64,000 bases of DNA from Streptococcus suis 10581 (GTDB lineage Bacteria; Bacillota; Bacilli; Lactobacillales; Streptococcaceae). A model generated the notes under the pieces. The model had not been told where the DNA came from, searched no databases, and saw only the letters and a list, made by a program, of their open reading frames with translations. The position numbers and the translations under genes are program-made. Positions within the stretch are counted from its first letter, which is position 1. The number at the start of each line of letters is the position of its first letter. Positions 46,307 to 56,107 of the stretch are shown here, in pieces. The DNA lies in assembly GCA_000440235.1 (NCBI GenBank), contig ALKQ01000022.1, forward strand, positions 1 through 64,000. Reading direction: 5' to 3'.

Positions 46307-47548
46307 CTAGTCTCTCCTAAAAATATCACGCGTATACACTTTATCTAATACATCATCCAAGACAGAGTCGTATCTATTTGCAACAATTGCGTGACTTTTA
46401 GATTTAAACTGATTCAAATTATTAATCACTTTCGAACCAAAGAAGGTGGAACCATTCTCTAAAGTCGGTTCAAAAATAATCACTTTTGCCCCTTTGGCTT
46501 TTAGACGTTTCATAACTCCCTGAATAGAACTTTGACGGAAATTATCCGAATTACTCTTCATTGTCAAGCGATACACACCGATGATCACTTCTTTTTCTCC
46601 CGATTGAGAGTATTGATCATGTGACGAATAATCATAATAACCAGCTATCTTCAAAATTTGATCAGCAATAAAATCCTTACGAGTCCTATTTGACTCTACA
46701 ATAGCTGTCATCATGTTCTGTGGAATATCATTGTAATTAGCCAATAACTGCTTTGTATCTTTTGGCAAGCAATAACCACCATATCCGAAAGAGGGATTAT
46801 TATAATGATCACCGATACGAGGATCCAAACCAACTCCTCGAATAATCGATTCTGTATCTAATCCTTTTAGCTCCGCATAGGTATCCAATTCATTGAAGTA
46901 AGAAACACGCAAAGCTAAATAAGTATTAGCAAACAGCTTGACTGCTTCTGCTTCTGTAGCACCCATGTGTAATACTTCGACATTTTCTTTTAGAGCACCT
47001 TGTTGTAAAAGTTTTGCAAAAAGCTTCGCCCCCTCAATAACTGTTTGTGGTGAATTACTCTCATAAGATACAATGATGCGCGAGGGATAAAGATTGTCAT
47101 AAAGTGCTTTGGATTCCCGTAAAAATTCTGGGCTAAAAATAATATTTTCCGTACCAAATTTTTCACGCATAGATTGGGTAAAACCAACAGGAATCGTTGA
47201 TTTGATAACCATTAAAGCTTGAGGGTTGACCGATAATACCATTTGTACAACTGCTTCGACATGACTAGTATCAAAGTAGTTCTTAGCACTATCATAGTTA
47301 GTTGGAGCAGCGATTACAACAATTTCTGCATCTTTGTAGGCTTTTTCTGCATCCAACGTTGCAACTAGATTTAAGTCTTTTTCAGCTAGGTATTTTTCAA
47401 TATATTCATCTTGAATTGGAGATTTCCTATCATTAATTAAATCAACTTTTTCTTGGATAATATCCACAGCTGTGACTTGATGATGCTGTGCCAATAAAAC
47501 AGCAATAGATAGGCCGACATAGCCTGTTCCTGCGACTGCAATTTTCAT
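46307..47548 (-). CDS. ugd: UDP-glucose/GDP-mannose dehydrogenase family protein, probable UDP-glucose 6-dehydrogenase
   Basis: A 413-aa NAD-dependent dehydrogenase that would make UDP-glucuronate. NAD site: [19 protein letters not shown]; catalytic cysteine in [15 protein letters not shown]. The length fits the shorter bacterial Ugd group. It starts at the ATG at 47548 after AGGAGG; a GTG two codons earlier is too close to the site. It ends the capsule operon. UDP-N-acetyl-sugar dehydrogenase activity cannot be excluded. Confidence 0.82.
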   Translation of the reverse strand: MKIAVAGTGYVGLSIAVLLAQHHQVTAVDIIQEKVDLINDRKSPIQDEYIEKYLAEKDLNLVATLDAEKAYKDAEIVVIAAPTNYDSAKNYFDTSHVEAVVQMVLSVNPQALMVIKSTIPVGFTQSMREKFGTENIIFSPEFLRESKALYDNLYPSRIIVSYESNSPQTVIEGAKLFAKLLQQGALKENVEVLHMGATEAEAVKLFANTYLALRVSYFNELDTYAELKGLDTESIIRGVGLDPRIGDHYNNPSFGYGGYCLPKDTKQLLANYNDIPQNMMTAIVESNRTRKDFIADQILKIAGYYDYSSHDQYSQSGEKEVIIGVYRLTMKSNSDNFRQSSIQGVMKRLKAKGAKVIIFEPTLENGSTFFGSKVINNLNQFKSKSHAIVANRYDSVLDDVLDKVYTRDIFRRD

Positions 47549-47590
47549 GTTCACATACCTCCTGCTTTACGCTTCTGTTTCTACTGAATT

Positions 47591-48733
47591 TTAGACTATA
47601 TCATAAAATTCTTTCAAAATGGATGTTCCATTTTCTAAAATTTCTTTTGTCTTTTTATAATAATTTTCTGCAGTATTTTCTACATAATATGGATTAATTA
47701 TTTCTTCGCTTTTCTCGGTAATCTCTTTCATTGCCTGACCAATTATGTTACTGTCACAAGTAACATCAATAACGCTGTTACCATGCACTCGTCCCCTTTG
47801 TCTATCTCCAATATTAATTGTATACTTTCCTAATGACGGTGTTTCAATAATTCCAGAAGATGAATTTCCTATTAGTGCTATAGAATTTTTTACTAAATAC
47901 AAAAACGAATCCACATTCAAATTTTCATAGTAATACGCATTTTCATGCTCATCTACATAATTAAGCCATGAGGAACGTATAATATCAGATTTTGTATCTG
48001 CATTCGTCCCCATAAAAATAACGCTCATTCCATCCAGATTTTTCTTCAATGCAGTCAATACTTCCTTCACTTGGTCTTCCATTCTCACATAAGTTAGCGT
48101 TTCTGGATGAAAAGCTACAACCCAGTATTTCTGCGGAATAAGTTTTTTTACCTTTTCAACTACTTTTGCTTCATCTATCTTGCAACAATTTTCTGCCCCT
48201 AATGCCCCAAGATAAAATACTCTTTGGGGATCTTCTCCCAACTGTATTACACGTTTTCTATATACTTCTGTACTGGTAAAATGATACTGACTCATTTTGG
48301 TAATAGAATGACGTATAAATTCATCATAATTACCATATGTAACTTCCCCACCATGTAAATGCAAAATTGGGATTCTTTGCATAGCCGCTGCAATCGCAAC
48401 CGCCATCATTTCATATCTATCTCCAAGTATGATTAACAAGTCAAATTTATTATTTTCAAAATAATTTCCAAAACAATCTAATGCAGTTGCCATGCAATGC
48501 ATCACATTCGCATTACTGCCATTCTCTATATTTAGCGGAATCTCTAAATCGATTTTGAATCCATCCTGCCGTATTATATCTACAGAGTGACCAAACTTGT
48601 CTTCCAAATGTGAACCTGTAACCAATACTGAAAACTCAATATCTTTGTCATTATCTAATAATCTTAAAAAATTTTTTACTATTCCATAATCTGCTCGTGA
48701 ACCGGTCGCATACGCTACTCTATACTTTCCCAT
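47591..48733 (-). CDS. neuC: UDP-N-acetylglucosamine 2-epimerase (hydrolysing), NeuC type
   Basis: A 380-aa enzyme that forms N-acetylmannosamine and UDP for sialic acid synthesis. N terminus VAYATGSRADYGIVKNFLR; blocks LGDRYEMMAVAIAAAMQRIP, HLHGGE and NSSSGIIETPSLG are the family active-site regions. Together with neuB and neuA it completes the sialic acid pathway. A LegG-type enzyme acting on a diacetamido sugar has the same fold and cannot be ruled out from sequence alone. Confidence 0.85.
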   Translation of the reverse strand: MGKYRVAYATGSRADYGIVKNFLRLLDNDKDIEFSVLVTGSHLEDKFGHSVDIIRQDGFKIDLEIPLNIENGSNANVMHCMATALDCFGNYFENNKFDLLIILGDRYEMMAVAIAAAMQRIPILHLHGGEVTYGNYDEFIRHSITKMSQYHFTSTEVYRKRVIQLGEDPQRVFYLGALGAENCCKIDEAKVVEKVKKLIPQKYWVVAFHPETLTYVRMEDQVKEVLTALKKNLDGMSVIFMGTNADTKSDIIRSSWLNYVDEHENAYYYENLNVDSFLYLVKNSIALIGNSSSGIIETPSLGKYTINIGDRQRGRVHGNSVIDVTCDSNIIGQAMKEITEKSEEIINPYYVENTAENYYKKTKEILENGTSILKEFYDIV

Positions 48734-48745
48734 ACTAACCTTCTT

Positions 48746-49426
48746 TCACTGATTTATAATAGTTTTGGCAATTTTAAAATCAAGTTCTGTATCTATATCT
48801 ATACTGCGCTCTGTCAGCATTTTATATGCGTAACAACCTTCTCTATACAGATTTGTATTTTCCAAAAAAGCCTTCACATCTGCCATATAAATTGCCCCAT
48901 TTATCCTATAAAATGTTTCCAACTTCTGTCTTTGTTTATTACTGTCTGATCGCAAAAATCCAGATAACGAATTATTTTCTGGTAAAGTATTGCTCCACAA
49001 TGGCGAATGCTCCATTTCACAAACTGATACAACCGCTATTGCATCTTTCTCTTTAAATAATTCATAAGCTTTTTTTATATCTTCGTACTTTCTCAATGGA
49101 GATGTTGGTTGTAAAAGTGTAAATGTATCAAATTCAATTCCCATCTCCTGATATTTTTTCAATACTTCTTTTACAACATCCCATGATGACGCTACATCTG
49201 ATGCATTTTCTTCTGAACGATAAAAAGGCACTTCTGCTCCATATTGTATCGCAATCTCACCATACCTTTCAGAATCCGTAGAAACCAATATGTGTGAGTA
49301 AATTCCTGATTTCTTCGCTGCTTCTATGCTATATGCAATTAACGGTTTTCCATTTAATAATTTTATATTTTTATCTTTCAAGCCTTTTGAACCACTTCTT
49401 GCAGGTATTATTGCTAAATTATTCAT
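48746..49426 (-). CDS. neuA: Acylneuraminate cytidylyltransferase (CMP-sialic acid synthetase)
   Basis: A 226-aa enzyme that activates the nonulosonic acid with CTP. Blocks: IIPARSGSKGLKDKNIK, LLQPTSPLR and SIDIDTELDF. It is about half the length of the NeuA fusions of S. suis serotype 2 and GBS, which carry an extra esterase domain, so sugar deacetylation by that domain is absent here. The start overlaps the neuB end by eight bases. Confidence 0.85.
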   Translation of the reverse strand: MNNLAIIPARSGSKGLKDKNIKLLNGKPLIAYSIEAAKKSGIYSHILVSTDSERYGEIAIQYGAEVPFYRSEENASDVASSWDVVKEVLKKYQEMGIEFDTFTLLQPTSPLRKYEDIKKAYELFKEKDAIAVVSVCEMEHSPLWSNTLPENNSLSGFLRSDSNKQRQKLETFYRINGAIYMADVKAFLENTNLYREGCYAYKMLTERSIDIDTELDFKIAKTIINQ

Positions 49427-50450
49427 CTTCTCTATTCACCCCTTTACAAGAAATCAATTCATCTATTTCAAAATCTTTTTCAGCTTCTTTCCCCAACACT
49501 TCATACCAATGGATCGGAGAAATTCCATTTCCAGGTCTTTTACAGGTGATATTCTCTTCGGAAAACATTTCACCTCTCATGATTTTTCTTTTTGCCACAA
49601 TAGATTTTCTTGCAACAAAAATATTGCTTCGTTCAGATTCTGTTACTTCTTTCATTTCATTTCCAAGCATTATTTCAGCTTTATGTACACCTACACACAA
49701 TTCTTTTAATTCTTCCGGTGTAATAGACGCTTTATGATCAGGCCCTGGCATAGCTTTATCTAAAGTAAAATGTTTTTCAATAAATTTAGCTCCCAATCCA
49801 ACAGATACAAGAGAAGCAACAATTCCCTCTGAATGATCTGAAAGTCCAATTTTCCAATCTGGTGCTAATTCTTGAAGCTTATTCATAGCACGCAAATTCA
49901 TGTCTTCCGGATCTGTTGGATATTGTGTGTTACAATGTAATACCGTAAAACTTGTGTCTTTGCTTTGTTGCAAAACATTTACTGCAAATTTAACTTCATC
50001 AATTGTAGACATTCCTGTTGATAGAATTACTTGTTTATTTTGACATTCAATTGCTGCTACCTTCTGTAAATAAGGAAGATTTGTAATCTCTCCTGATGGC
50101 ACTTTCCATATATTTTGACCGATTTTTTGCAAAAATGAAAAAGATTCAAAGTCAAATGGCGTAGAAAAAATCTGAATATCTAAAGTAGCAGCATACTGTA
50201 CCAATTCCAAATATTCCATTTCCGTTAATGCCAATTTTTTCAACATATCTAACTGCGAACCATTTCCATCATTTTTTTTCTGATATTCGGCTTTAGGTGC
50301 ATATCTTGAAACAAGATTTTCTGGCACAAAACTTTGAAATTTAACTGCATCTGCTCCAGCTTTTTTCGCTTCTTTCATCATTTTTTTTGCCAATTCAACA
50401 CTTCCATTGTGATTACAACCAATCTCTGCAACAATTTGAATATTACTCAT
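49419..50450 (-). CDS. neuB: N-acetylneuraminate synthase
   Basis: A 343-aa enzyme condensing N-acetylmannosamine with phosphoenolpyruvate. N-terminal TIM barrel: IVAEIGCNHNGSVELAKKM, KVPSGEITNLPYL, EKHFTLDKAMPGPDHKAS. The C-terminal antifreeze-like (SAF) domain begins near residue 280 (ARKSIVAKRKIMRGE, CKRPGNGISPIHW). From memory it resembles the E. coli and GBS NeuB enzymes more than the meningococcal type, favouring Neu5Ac as product. Confidence 0.88.
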   Translation of the reverse strand: MSNIQIVAEIGCNHNGSVELAKKMMKEAKKAGADAVKFQSFVPENLVSRYAPKAEYQKKNDGNGSQLDMLKKLALTEMEYLELVQYAATLDIQIFSTPFDFESFSFLQKIGQNIWKVPSGEITNLPYLQKVAAIECQNKQVILSTGMSTIDEVKFAVNVLQQSKDTSFTVLHCNTQYPTDPEDMNLRAMNKLQELAPDWKIGLSDHSEGIVASLVSVGLGAKFIEKHFTLDKAMPGPDHKASITPEELKELCVGVHKAEIMLGNEMKEVTESERSNIFVARKSIVAKRKIMRGEMFSEENITCKRPGNGISPIHWYEVLGKEAEKDFEIDELISCKGVNREDE

Positions 50451-50452
50451 TT

Positions 50453-51073
50453 CTAATCTCTCCTCTTTATAACTCTGGCAGGTACACCTACTACGGTTAC
50501 ATTCTCAGGCACATCTTTTATAATCACACTACCTGAACCAATAAGTGCATTGGAACCGATTTTCAATTGTCCATTACACACAGATGAACTGCCCAAAAAA
50601 ACACTATTTCCTACAATTACATTTCCATTTATAACAGAATTTGTTGATAAATGATTATGATCGCCTACTTTACATTCGTGTTCAATCAAAGCTTTTGTAT
50701 TTATAACATTATTATTTCCTATCTCTGCATCAGCATTTATTACTGCCATTTTACCTACAAAATTCCCTATTCCCATTTTTACACCGGACGATATAATTGC
50801 AGAAGAATCAATAATATTGATTATACTCAGTCTTCGATTTTTAATTCTGTCAAACCACAGCTTACGGTATCCAACATCTCCAATAGAAACAAAATAACAA
50901 TATTCTTCATAGTTAGAAATATCTTCAAGATCTGTACCCCAAATGGGTAGTCCCATGTGTGTACCCTTTTTGTTACTATCAATAAATCCACATAATTCAT
51001 ATTCTAATTTGTTAATCGAATCAGCAACTGATTTTGCATGTCCACCAGCTCCTATCAGAATCAGTTTTTTCAT
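50453..51073 (-). CDS. neuD: NeuD/PglD-family sugar O- or N-acetyltransferase
   Basis: A 206-aa protein with a Rossmann-like N-terminal half (LILIGAGGHAKSVADSI) and a left-handed beta-helix of hexapeptide repeats (about residues 90-195, for example NNNVINTKALIEHECKVGDH). In sialic acid operons such proteins O-acetylate sialic acid; the related PglD N-acetylates UDP-4-amino sugars. This locus has partners for both roles, so the acceptor is uncertain. Confidence 0.78.
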   Translation of the reverse strand: MKKLILIGAGGHAKSVADSINKLEYELCGFIDSNKKGTHMGLPIWGTDLEDISNYEEYCYFVSIGDVGYRKLWFDRIKNRRLSIINIIDSSAIISSGVKMGIGNFVGKMAVINADAEIGNNNVINTKALIEHECKVGDHNHLSTNSVINGNVIVGNSVFLGSSSVCNGQLKIGSNALIGSGSVIIKDVPENVTVVGVPARVIKRRD

Positions 51074-51090
51074 CTAAAATCACCTCAACT

Positions 51091-52494
51091 CTATTTACCA
51101 AAATATTTTTTTATCTTATTTCGATTTCGTATTCCACATATAATAACAATTAATACGATCAAGATAATTACTAATATTCTTATTATGTTATTTTGATATA
51201 AAGCTAAGGATAAAAGCATTGCTCCTAAACATAGGCCTATATTTATTACCATAATCTTTTCTTCAAATATATCCCTATATATTGTTCGTCTACAAACAAT
51301 ATAATGGAACAACAGCGCAACCCCATACCCGATTACCGTAGTATATGCAGCAACAATATATCCAAATCTTGGTATCAGCAAATAATTCAGTGCAATATTT
51401 ATTATTGTTGCTCCAGCTGTAGCAATTGATATGTATATCGATTTTTTTAGAAAGAACTCTATATTAACATATAATGTATACATAAATTGCACCTCGATAG
51501 CCAAACATACTGGCGGAATAACGTATACCGCCTCTGCATAAGATTTTCCTCCAAAAATCAGTATCATTTCCGGCCCAATAAGCATTAATCCTATGCATCC
51601 AAGTGTGAATCCTGTTACATATTTTGGAACTACTTTTCTAATTATTGAAACTTCATTCTTTTCCAATTTATCAAAAAACCAAGGTACCCAAGCCTGATTA
51701 AGAGATGATAATACCACTGTAATAACCATTGCAATTGTATATGCAATTGAATATAAAGCGGCTTTATTAGCTCCGCATAATTGATTAATAATTATTCTAT
51801 CCGATGAATTTAGTAGCACCCCTGATAGCTCATGAATCAATAATGGCAAAGATAAAGCACATGCATATTTACACATTCTCAGCGAAAATGATTTCCCCTG
51901 AAATATAATAAATATCCAAAAAACAATATCAACGACAGCTATAATTGCATAGTTTCCAATTACCCTCCCCATCAATTTATTGCTCATTACATACGTCAAT
52001 CCTAATGAAGCAAAAGTAGAAACAAGCAATGTGATCCAAGTTAAGGCAATAACATTTTTATATTCATTATACATTCGATGTTTAGTAATCAGTGTCTGTA
52101 CTGCTGGTGTAAATAGTGAATAGAGCATAATGCTACGAATGTACAGTCCATCCATATCAAATATGCCTTCCCAAAATTCCATTTTAATTTCAATTAAAAG
52201 CCACACTATAAGTGTAAAACTACTTCCCAGAATTGTAATGGTAGACATATATTCCTTTATGTTTTCATCATAATCATACTTAGCTCTACTAATAGATGAA
52301 TACAAGCACAATGAAGCTATAATTAATATAATATTTGCCCAAGAAGATATATTACTAAAACTTCCATATTCTTCTTGGCTCATTAATCTTGTAAAAATTG
52401 GTGTCGTTAAAAAGGCCATTCCCTTAATTACTATATTACTAAGTGTATACACCGTACCAATCTTTACAAACGAAACTGTTTTTCCTTTATTCAT
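51091..52494 (-). CDS. wzx: Wzx flippase
   Basis: A 467-aa polytopic membrane protein of the MOP/PST exporter superfamily with about 12-14 helices. It would move undecaprenyl-linked repeat units to the outer face of the membrane. The N terminus (VKIGTVYTLSNIVIKGMAFLTTPIFTRLM shortened here to its first helix) is typical. It overlaps wzy by eight bases. Strongly AT-rich with many ATA and TTA codons, unlike the flanking housekeeping genes. Confidence 0.85.
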   Translation of the reverse strand: MNKGKTVSFVKIGTVYTLSNIVIKGMAFLTTPIFTRLMSQEEYGSFSNISSWANIILIIASLCLYSSISRAKYDYDENIKEYMSTITILGSSFTLIVWLLIEIKMEFWEGIFDMDGLYIRSIMLYSLFTPAVQTLITKHRMYNEYKNVIALTWITLLVSTFASLGLTYVMSNKLMGRVIGNYAIIAVVDIVFWIFIIFQGKSFSLRMCKYACALSLPLLIHELSGVLLNSSDRIIINQLCGANKAALYSIAYTIAMVITVVLSSLNQAWVPWFFDKLEKNEVSIIRKVVPKYVTGFTLGCIGLMLIGPEMILIFGGKSYAEAVYVIPPVCLAIEVQFMYTLYVNIEFFLKKSIYISIATAGATIINIALNYLLIPRFGYIVAAYTTVIGYGVALLFHYIVCRRTIYRDIFEEKIMVINIGLCLGAMLLSLALYQNNIIRILVIILIVLIVIICGIRNRNKIKKYFGK

Positions 52495-53620
52495 TTAATT
52501 GCTCCAATCTCCTGTCTTCATAATCCTGTCTACTTAATATATATAAATACATATACCAAAAAAGAACATCATATAATCCAGGAAAAGCAATCCAATCATA
52601 GAACATTCTAGCTGACGCAGTTAACAAAATTATTATTATAATATAATTTTTCTCTTTTATTGCTTTATGAACAACTAAAAAAATTAAAAAAATTAATAGC
52701 CCCAGAGCTAATAAACCAAATTTTGCATGTAACATTAAAAATGAATTATGAGTATTTCCATTATAAAAGCTCAACCATCGATATGTTCCATTAGATGTAT
52801 TTGCTCCCAAAAAGAAATTACCAATATTTTCCTCTATACCTTGTATATATTCCCTCCATATCTCTGTCCTGATTGAACCACTTCCATACCTATTAAGTTT
52901 AGCTGTCAACCCTAATAAATATTTACCAAGGAAGTGAGTCACTGCCCATACTGCAAAGCAAATCAAAACACACCACTTAGCCAGTGATTTTATCTTTTGA
53001 CCTTTAATCGCGAGGAAATTATATAGAAATGTTCCTACAAGTAATAAAGATGCCGAAATAATACCAGCTCTACTTCCTGTCCACAGGCATATTGCAAGTG
53101 TTAAAAAACTCGAATAATACTTTATCGCTCTTTTCTCCTTCATAATAGATAAATACCCCATTATCACAAAGAAAATTACATATGCCGAAATATTATTTTG
53201 GCTTCCCATAGACAGCAGACTAGCTGCAGTTCCACCTTTAACCATATAGATACATATTAAAGCTATAATAAAATACGCAACATTCCAATATGTTCGTTTA
53301 GAGATTTCAAATTCATAAGTTAAAATAGCAATGCCCATATATGCCCATATCCATAACAGATCCAAATAATCAGCATTTCCATTATAAAAAAGAGAAAGTA
53401 TCATAAATACTGAATATAATGCACCAATCAAGATAAGATATGCATTTATACCCCTTATTCCTTTTTTCAAAACACTATACGAAAATGCACAAAGACCAAC
53501 TAATGCAATACCAAAATTCGCTACAAGCGACTGTATTTTCAAAATATGTCCACCCATAAAAGCAATTGCAAACAATGTATATATCATTGCTGCATTATTA
53601 ATTCTTAATCTTACCTTCAC
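52487..53620 (-). CDS. wzy: Wzy capsule polymerase
   Basis: A 377-aa membrane protein with about ten helices and a long extracellular loop (about residues 225-280, EIWREYIQGIEENIGNFFLG). The block FYNGNTHNSFLMLHAKFGLL resembles the H-S loop of O-antigen polymerase/ligase proteins. It is assigned as Wzy because it is the only such protein beside wzx. Sequence conservation in this family is low. Confidence 0.78.
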   Translation of the reverse strand: MKVRLRINNAAMIYTLFAIAFMGGHILKIQSLVANFGIALVGLCAFSYSVLKKGIRGINAYLILIGALYSVFMILSLFYNGNADYLDLLWIWAYMGIAILTYEFEISKRTYWNVAYFIIALICIYMVKGGTAASLLSMGSQNNISAYVIFFVIMGYLSIMKEKRAIKYYSSFLTLAICLWTGSRAGIISASLLLVGTFLYNFLAIKGQKIKSLAKWCVLICFAVWAVTHFLGKYLLGLTAKLNRYGSGSIRTEIWREYIQGIEENIGNFFLGANTSNGTYRWLSFYNGNTHNSFLMLHAKFGLLALGLLIFLIFLVVHKAIKEKNYIIIIILLTASARMFYDWIAFPGLYDVLFWYMYLYILSRQDYEDRRLEQLNE

Positions 53621-53676
53621 ATTAATGCTCCTCTAATACTTTTAATTCTAATGAGGTCAAGATATTAACTGGTTAA

Positions 53677-54174
53677 TCAAAAAAAACTCTCCTCTTGTTT
53701 CAATTCATAATAATGTTCTTCGTTTCTTTTCTTGAATACTTTTGCAGGATGTCCTCCTGCAATCGAACATGCTGCTATATCCGAAACTACAACACTCCCA
53801 GCTTGAATAATTGCTCCCTCTCCAATTTTAACTCCCTGTAAAACTGTGACATTTTGTCCAAGCCAAACATTATCCTCAATAACAACATCACCATCTATCA
53901 TAGTATTATCATAAGGAATTGTTCTTCCCTCATAATTATGATTAGATGTTAAAATTAGTATACCCCCCCCCGAATGAAAATTGTTACCTATTGTAACAGT
54001 TCCATTTCCGGTAATCTTCATGCCATTAAAATGACAATTATCGCCAATATACGTTTTAGAAGTAAATTTACTCCAATGGTTTATATGCAATCCCTTTCCA
54101 TATTGCTTAGCTGTTTTTTTACACACACTTGTATAAAAATCTGTTCTCAATTTTTTTATAATTGTTCCTATCAT
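53677..54174 (-). CDS. Hexapeptide-repeat acetyltransferase (WbbJ/CysE-like)
   Basis: A 165-aa left-handed beta-helix acyltransferase. Catalytic-type His in ILTSNHNYEGRTIPYDN; later repeats DNVWLGQNVTVLQGVKIGEG and GAIIQAGSVVVSDI are typical. It probably O-acetylates a capsule sugar. Its start overlaps the end of the sialyltransferase-like gene by four bases. Confidence 0.82.
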   Translation of the reverse strand: MIGTIIKKLRTDFYTSVCKKTAKQYGKGLHINHWSKFTSKTYIGDNCHFNGMKITGNGTVTIGNNFHSGGGILILTSNHNYEGRTIPYDNTMIDGDVVIEDNVWLGQNVTVLQGVKIGEGAIIQAGSVVVSDIAACSIAGGHPAKVFKKRNEEHYYELKQEESFF

Positions 54175-55328
54175 GCTTTTTCCTCCACTACTTCTGATAA
54201 AAGTTTATGCTCCTTATAAAGACAAACATATCCCAATTCTTTCAATTTGTTAAAATTTTCAGGATTACTCATATTATCTATTATTATTGGAATTGAATTG
54301 CATAATGCCTGATTCAATACCGTTGAATAAAGCGAAATTGCAGCACCAGATTGTAATAAAGATTGCTCTATCGAAATGTTGGTTGTATCCTCTACATTTG
54401 CAAAAGCAAATATCTTTTTAACAAGATCCATATTAGAATATCTCGGATGTGGACGTATTGAAATTTTCTTTCCACTCTTATGTAACTGTTCCAATATTTT
54501 TGATATTTTCTTTAATACCTCTTCCGATTCTGCACCTAAATAATACGTATAATCATATTTCTGTGTTCTGATTAACTCTCCATCGAATTTCAGAGAAGCT
54601 GGAACCTCAACAACAAACTGATTTTTATCTGCCTTCATAGAAGCTAATACTTTTCCGTAGTATTCATCCCAAATATAGCATTCATCAAATTTAAAGAACG
54701 AATCTCTCATATAGTACATTTTTTCTCCATGCATGACATCGATGTGTTTTATATTTCTTTGTTTACAATACGCTGTCAACACTGAAGACGTAAAAGAGTA
54801 TTCCGCACAAACCGCTATTGCTTCAGGTGAATATTCTTCAATGGCAAAACTATATCTTCCAATTTTAATCAAACATTTTAAAATAAACTGCCAAGAAAAT
54901 GGATATCTACATATGATTCCTTTTATAAACTTTTTATCTTTTGCAGTTAATAAAGTTCCTTCTACTGGATTACATTCAATAGCTCTATATCTTTTTTTCA
55001 AAGATTTTGGCAAAATATTTTCCGGTTTACCATCTCTAAAAAATACTAAGTTTTTCTGCTCTAGCTGATTCACTTGAACCTTTTTTCCGTACTTGAACCA
55101 ATAGAGAATCGCTACTGGAAATGAAACCAGATTTAACAAGAAAGTGATTCCTTTTCCATTAAACTGCATCTGACACTTATATTGAAAATATGATCTTTCA
55201 ATCTCATCTCGTGGATTTCCTAATTTAGCAATGTATTTTTTCTGTTTATTGACATCATATGAGAATAATGCGTCTTGCCTTCTTTCTAAAAGAACAGCCA
55301 TTTTACGCAGCATATCATTCATACCCAT
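54171..55328 (-). CDS. Putative sialyltransferase (GT52/polysialyltransferase-like)
   Basis: A 385-aa soluble protein. Two features recall bacterial sialyltransferases: an HP motif in KISIRPHPRYSNM and a Ser-rich motif AAISLYSTVLNQALC, plus an acidic region upstream. A block DVMHGEKMYYMRDSF is also shared with several capsule glycosyltransferases. With neuABC in the same operon a CMP-sialic acid donor is likely, but the family assignment is by motif memory only. Confidence 0.55.
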   Translation of the reverse strand: MGMNDMLRKMAVLLERRQDALFSYDVNKQKKYIAKLGNPRDEIERSYFQYKCQMQFNGKGITFLLNLVSFPVAILYWFKYGKKVQVNQLEQKNLVFFRDGKPENILPKSLKKRYRAIECNPVEGTLLTAKDKKFIKGIICRYPFSWQFILKCLIKIGRYSFAIEEYSPEAIAVCAEYSFTSSVLTAYCKQRNIKHIDVMHGEKMYYMRDSFFKFDECYIWDEYYGKVLASMKADKNQFVVEVPASLKFDGELIRTQKYDYTYYLGAESEEVLKKISKILEQLHKSGKKISIRPHPRYSNMDLVKKIFAFANVEDTTNISIEQSLLQSGAAISLYSTVLNQALCNSIPIIIDNMSNPENFNKLKELGYVCLYKEHKLLSEVVEEKA

Positions 55329-55330
55329 AA

Positions 55331-56107
55331 TTAACTCACCTTTTTAACATACCGCATCTTTTTCCAGCATCCATAGATTAAATTTTGTAAAGTTAAAAAA
55401 AACGATGCAATACTATGCTTATTATCTGCTTCCTTGAATAACTTGTAGTGCCATTTTACTAATTTTATATATCCATGATTAGATATTGAACCTGACCGTT
55501 TTCTATACTGTGCCAGCACTTTATCATAATGATAACAATTTGCCTTTTTGATTACTTTTAACCACATGGCATAATCGTTATTCTTTTTAATATCTGCAAT
55601 CTGTATTTTGCCAATCTTCTCCGCATCATACATTACAGTCAAGCATCCCGGCCAGCAATAACGATACATTCCCATTTTCGTAATCTTCTTAGGTCCGGTT
55701 ACTTTTACTCCATTTGTCACATCATTTTCATCAATTTCTTCATAGCTAGTATATGAAAAGGAGTATTTATTTTTTTTCATATACTTTATCTGTTCTTCTA
55801 ACTTATTCGGATACCATAAATCATCACTGTCCAAAAATGCAATCCACTTACCTTTTGCATTTTTTAATGCTTTATTTCTTGATACAGCAGCGCCGGAATT
55901 TTTTTTGTTTTTTAGATAAATAATTCGTTCATCATCATACTTCGATACAATCTCATCTGTATTATCTGTTGAACAATCATCAACTATTAATAGTTCCCAA
56001 TTTTTGTATGTTTGCTCTAATACAGATTCTATTGTCTTATTAATAAATCTCGCAGTATTATATGAAGGCATTATTATTGAAACTAACTCGTTCATTACTT
56101 CAATCAT
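55331..56107 (-). CDS. Family 2 glycosyltransferase
   Basis: A 258-aa GT-A fold enzyme: LVSIIMPSYNTARFINKTIE (nucleotide-binding start), DDCSTDNTDEI and the DXD-type metal site FLDSDDLWYPNK. It should add one sugar to the lipid-linked intermediate; sugar and linkage unknown. The first ATG overlaps the upstream stop as ATGA; an ATG four codons later is an alternative. Confidence 0.85.
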   Translation of the reverse strand: MIEVMNELVSIIMPSYNTARFINKTIESVLEQTYKNWELLIVDDCSTDNTDEIVSKYDDERIIYLKNKKNSGAAVSRNKALKNAKGKWIAFLDSDDLWYPNKLEEQIKYMKKNKYSFSYTSYEEIDENDVTNGVKVTGPKKITKMGMYRYCWPGCLTVMYDAEKIGKIQIADIKKNNDYAMWLKVIKKANCYHYDKVLAQYRKRSGSISNHGYIKLVKWHYKLFKEADNKHSIASFFLTLQNLIYGCWKKMRYVKKVS

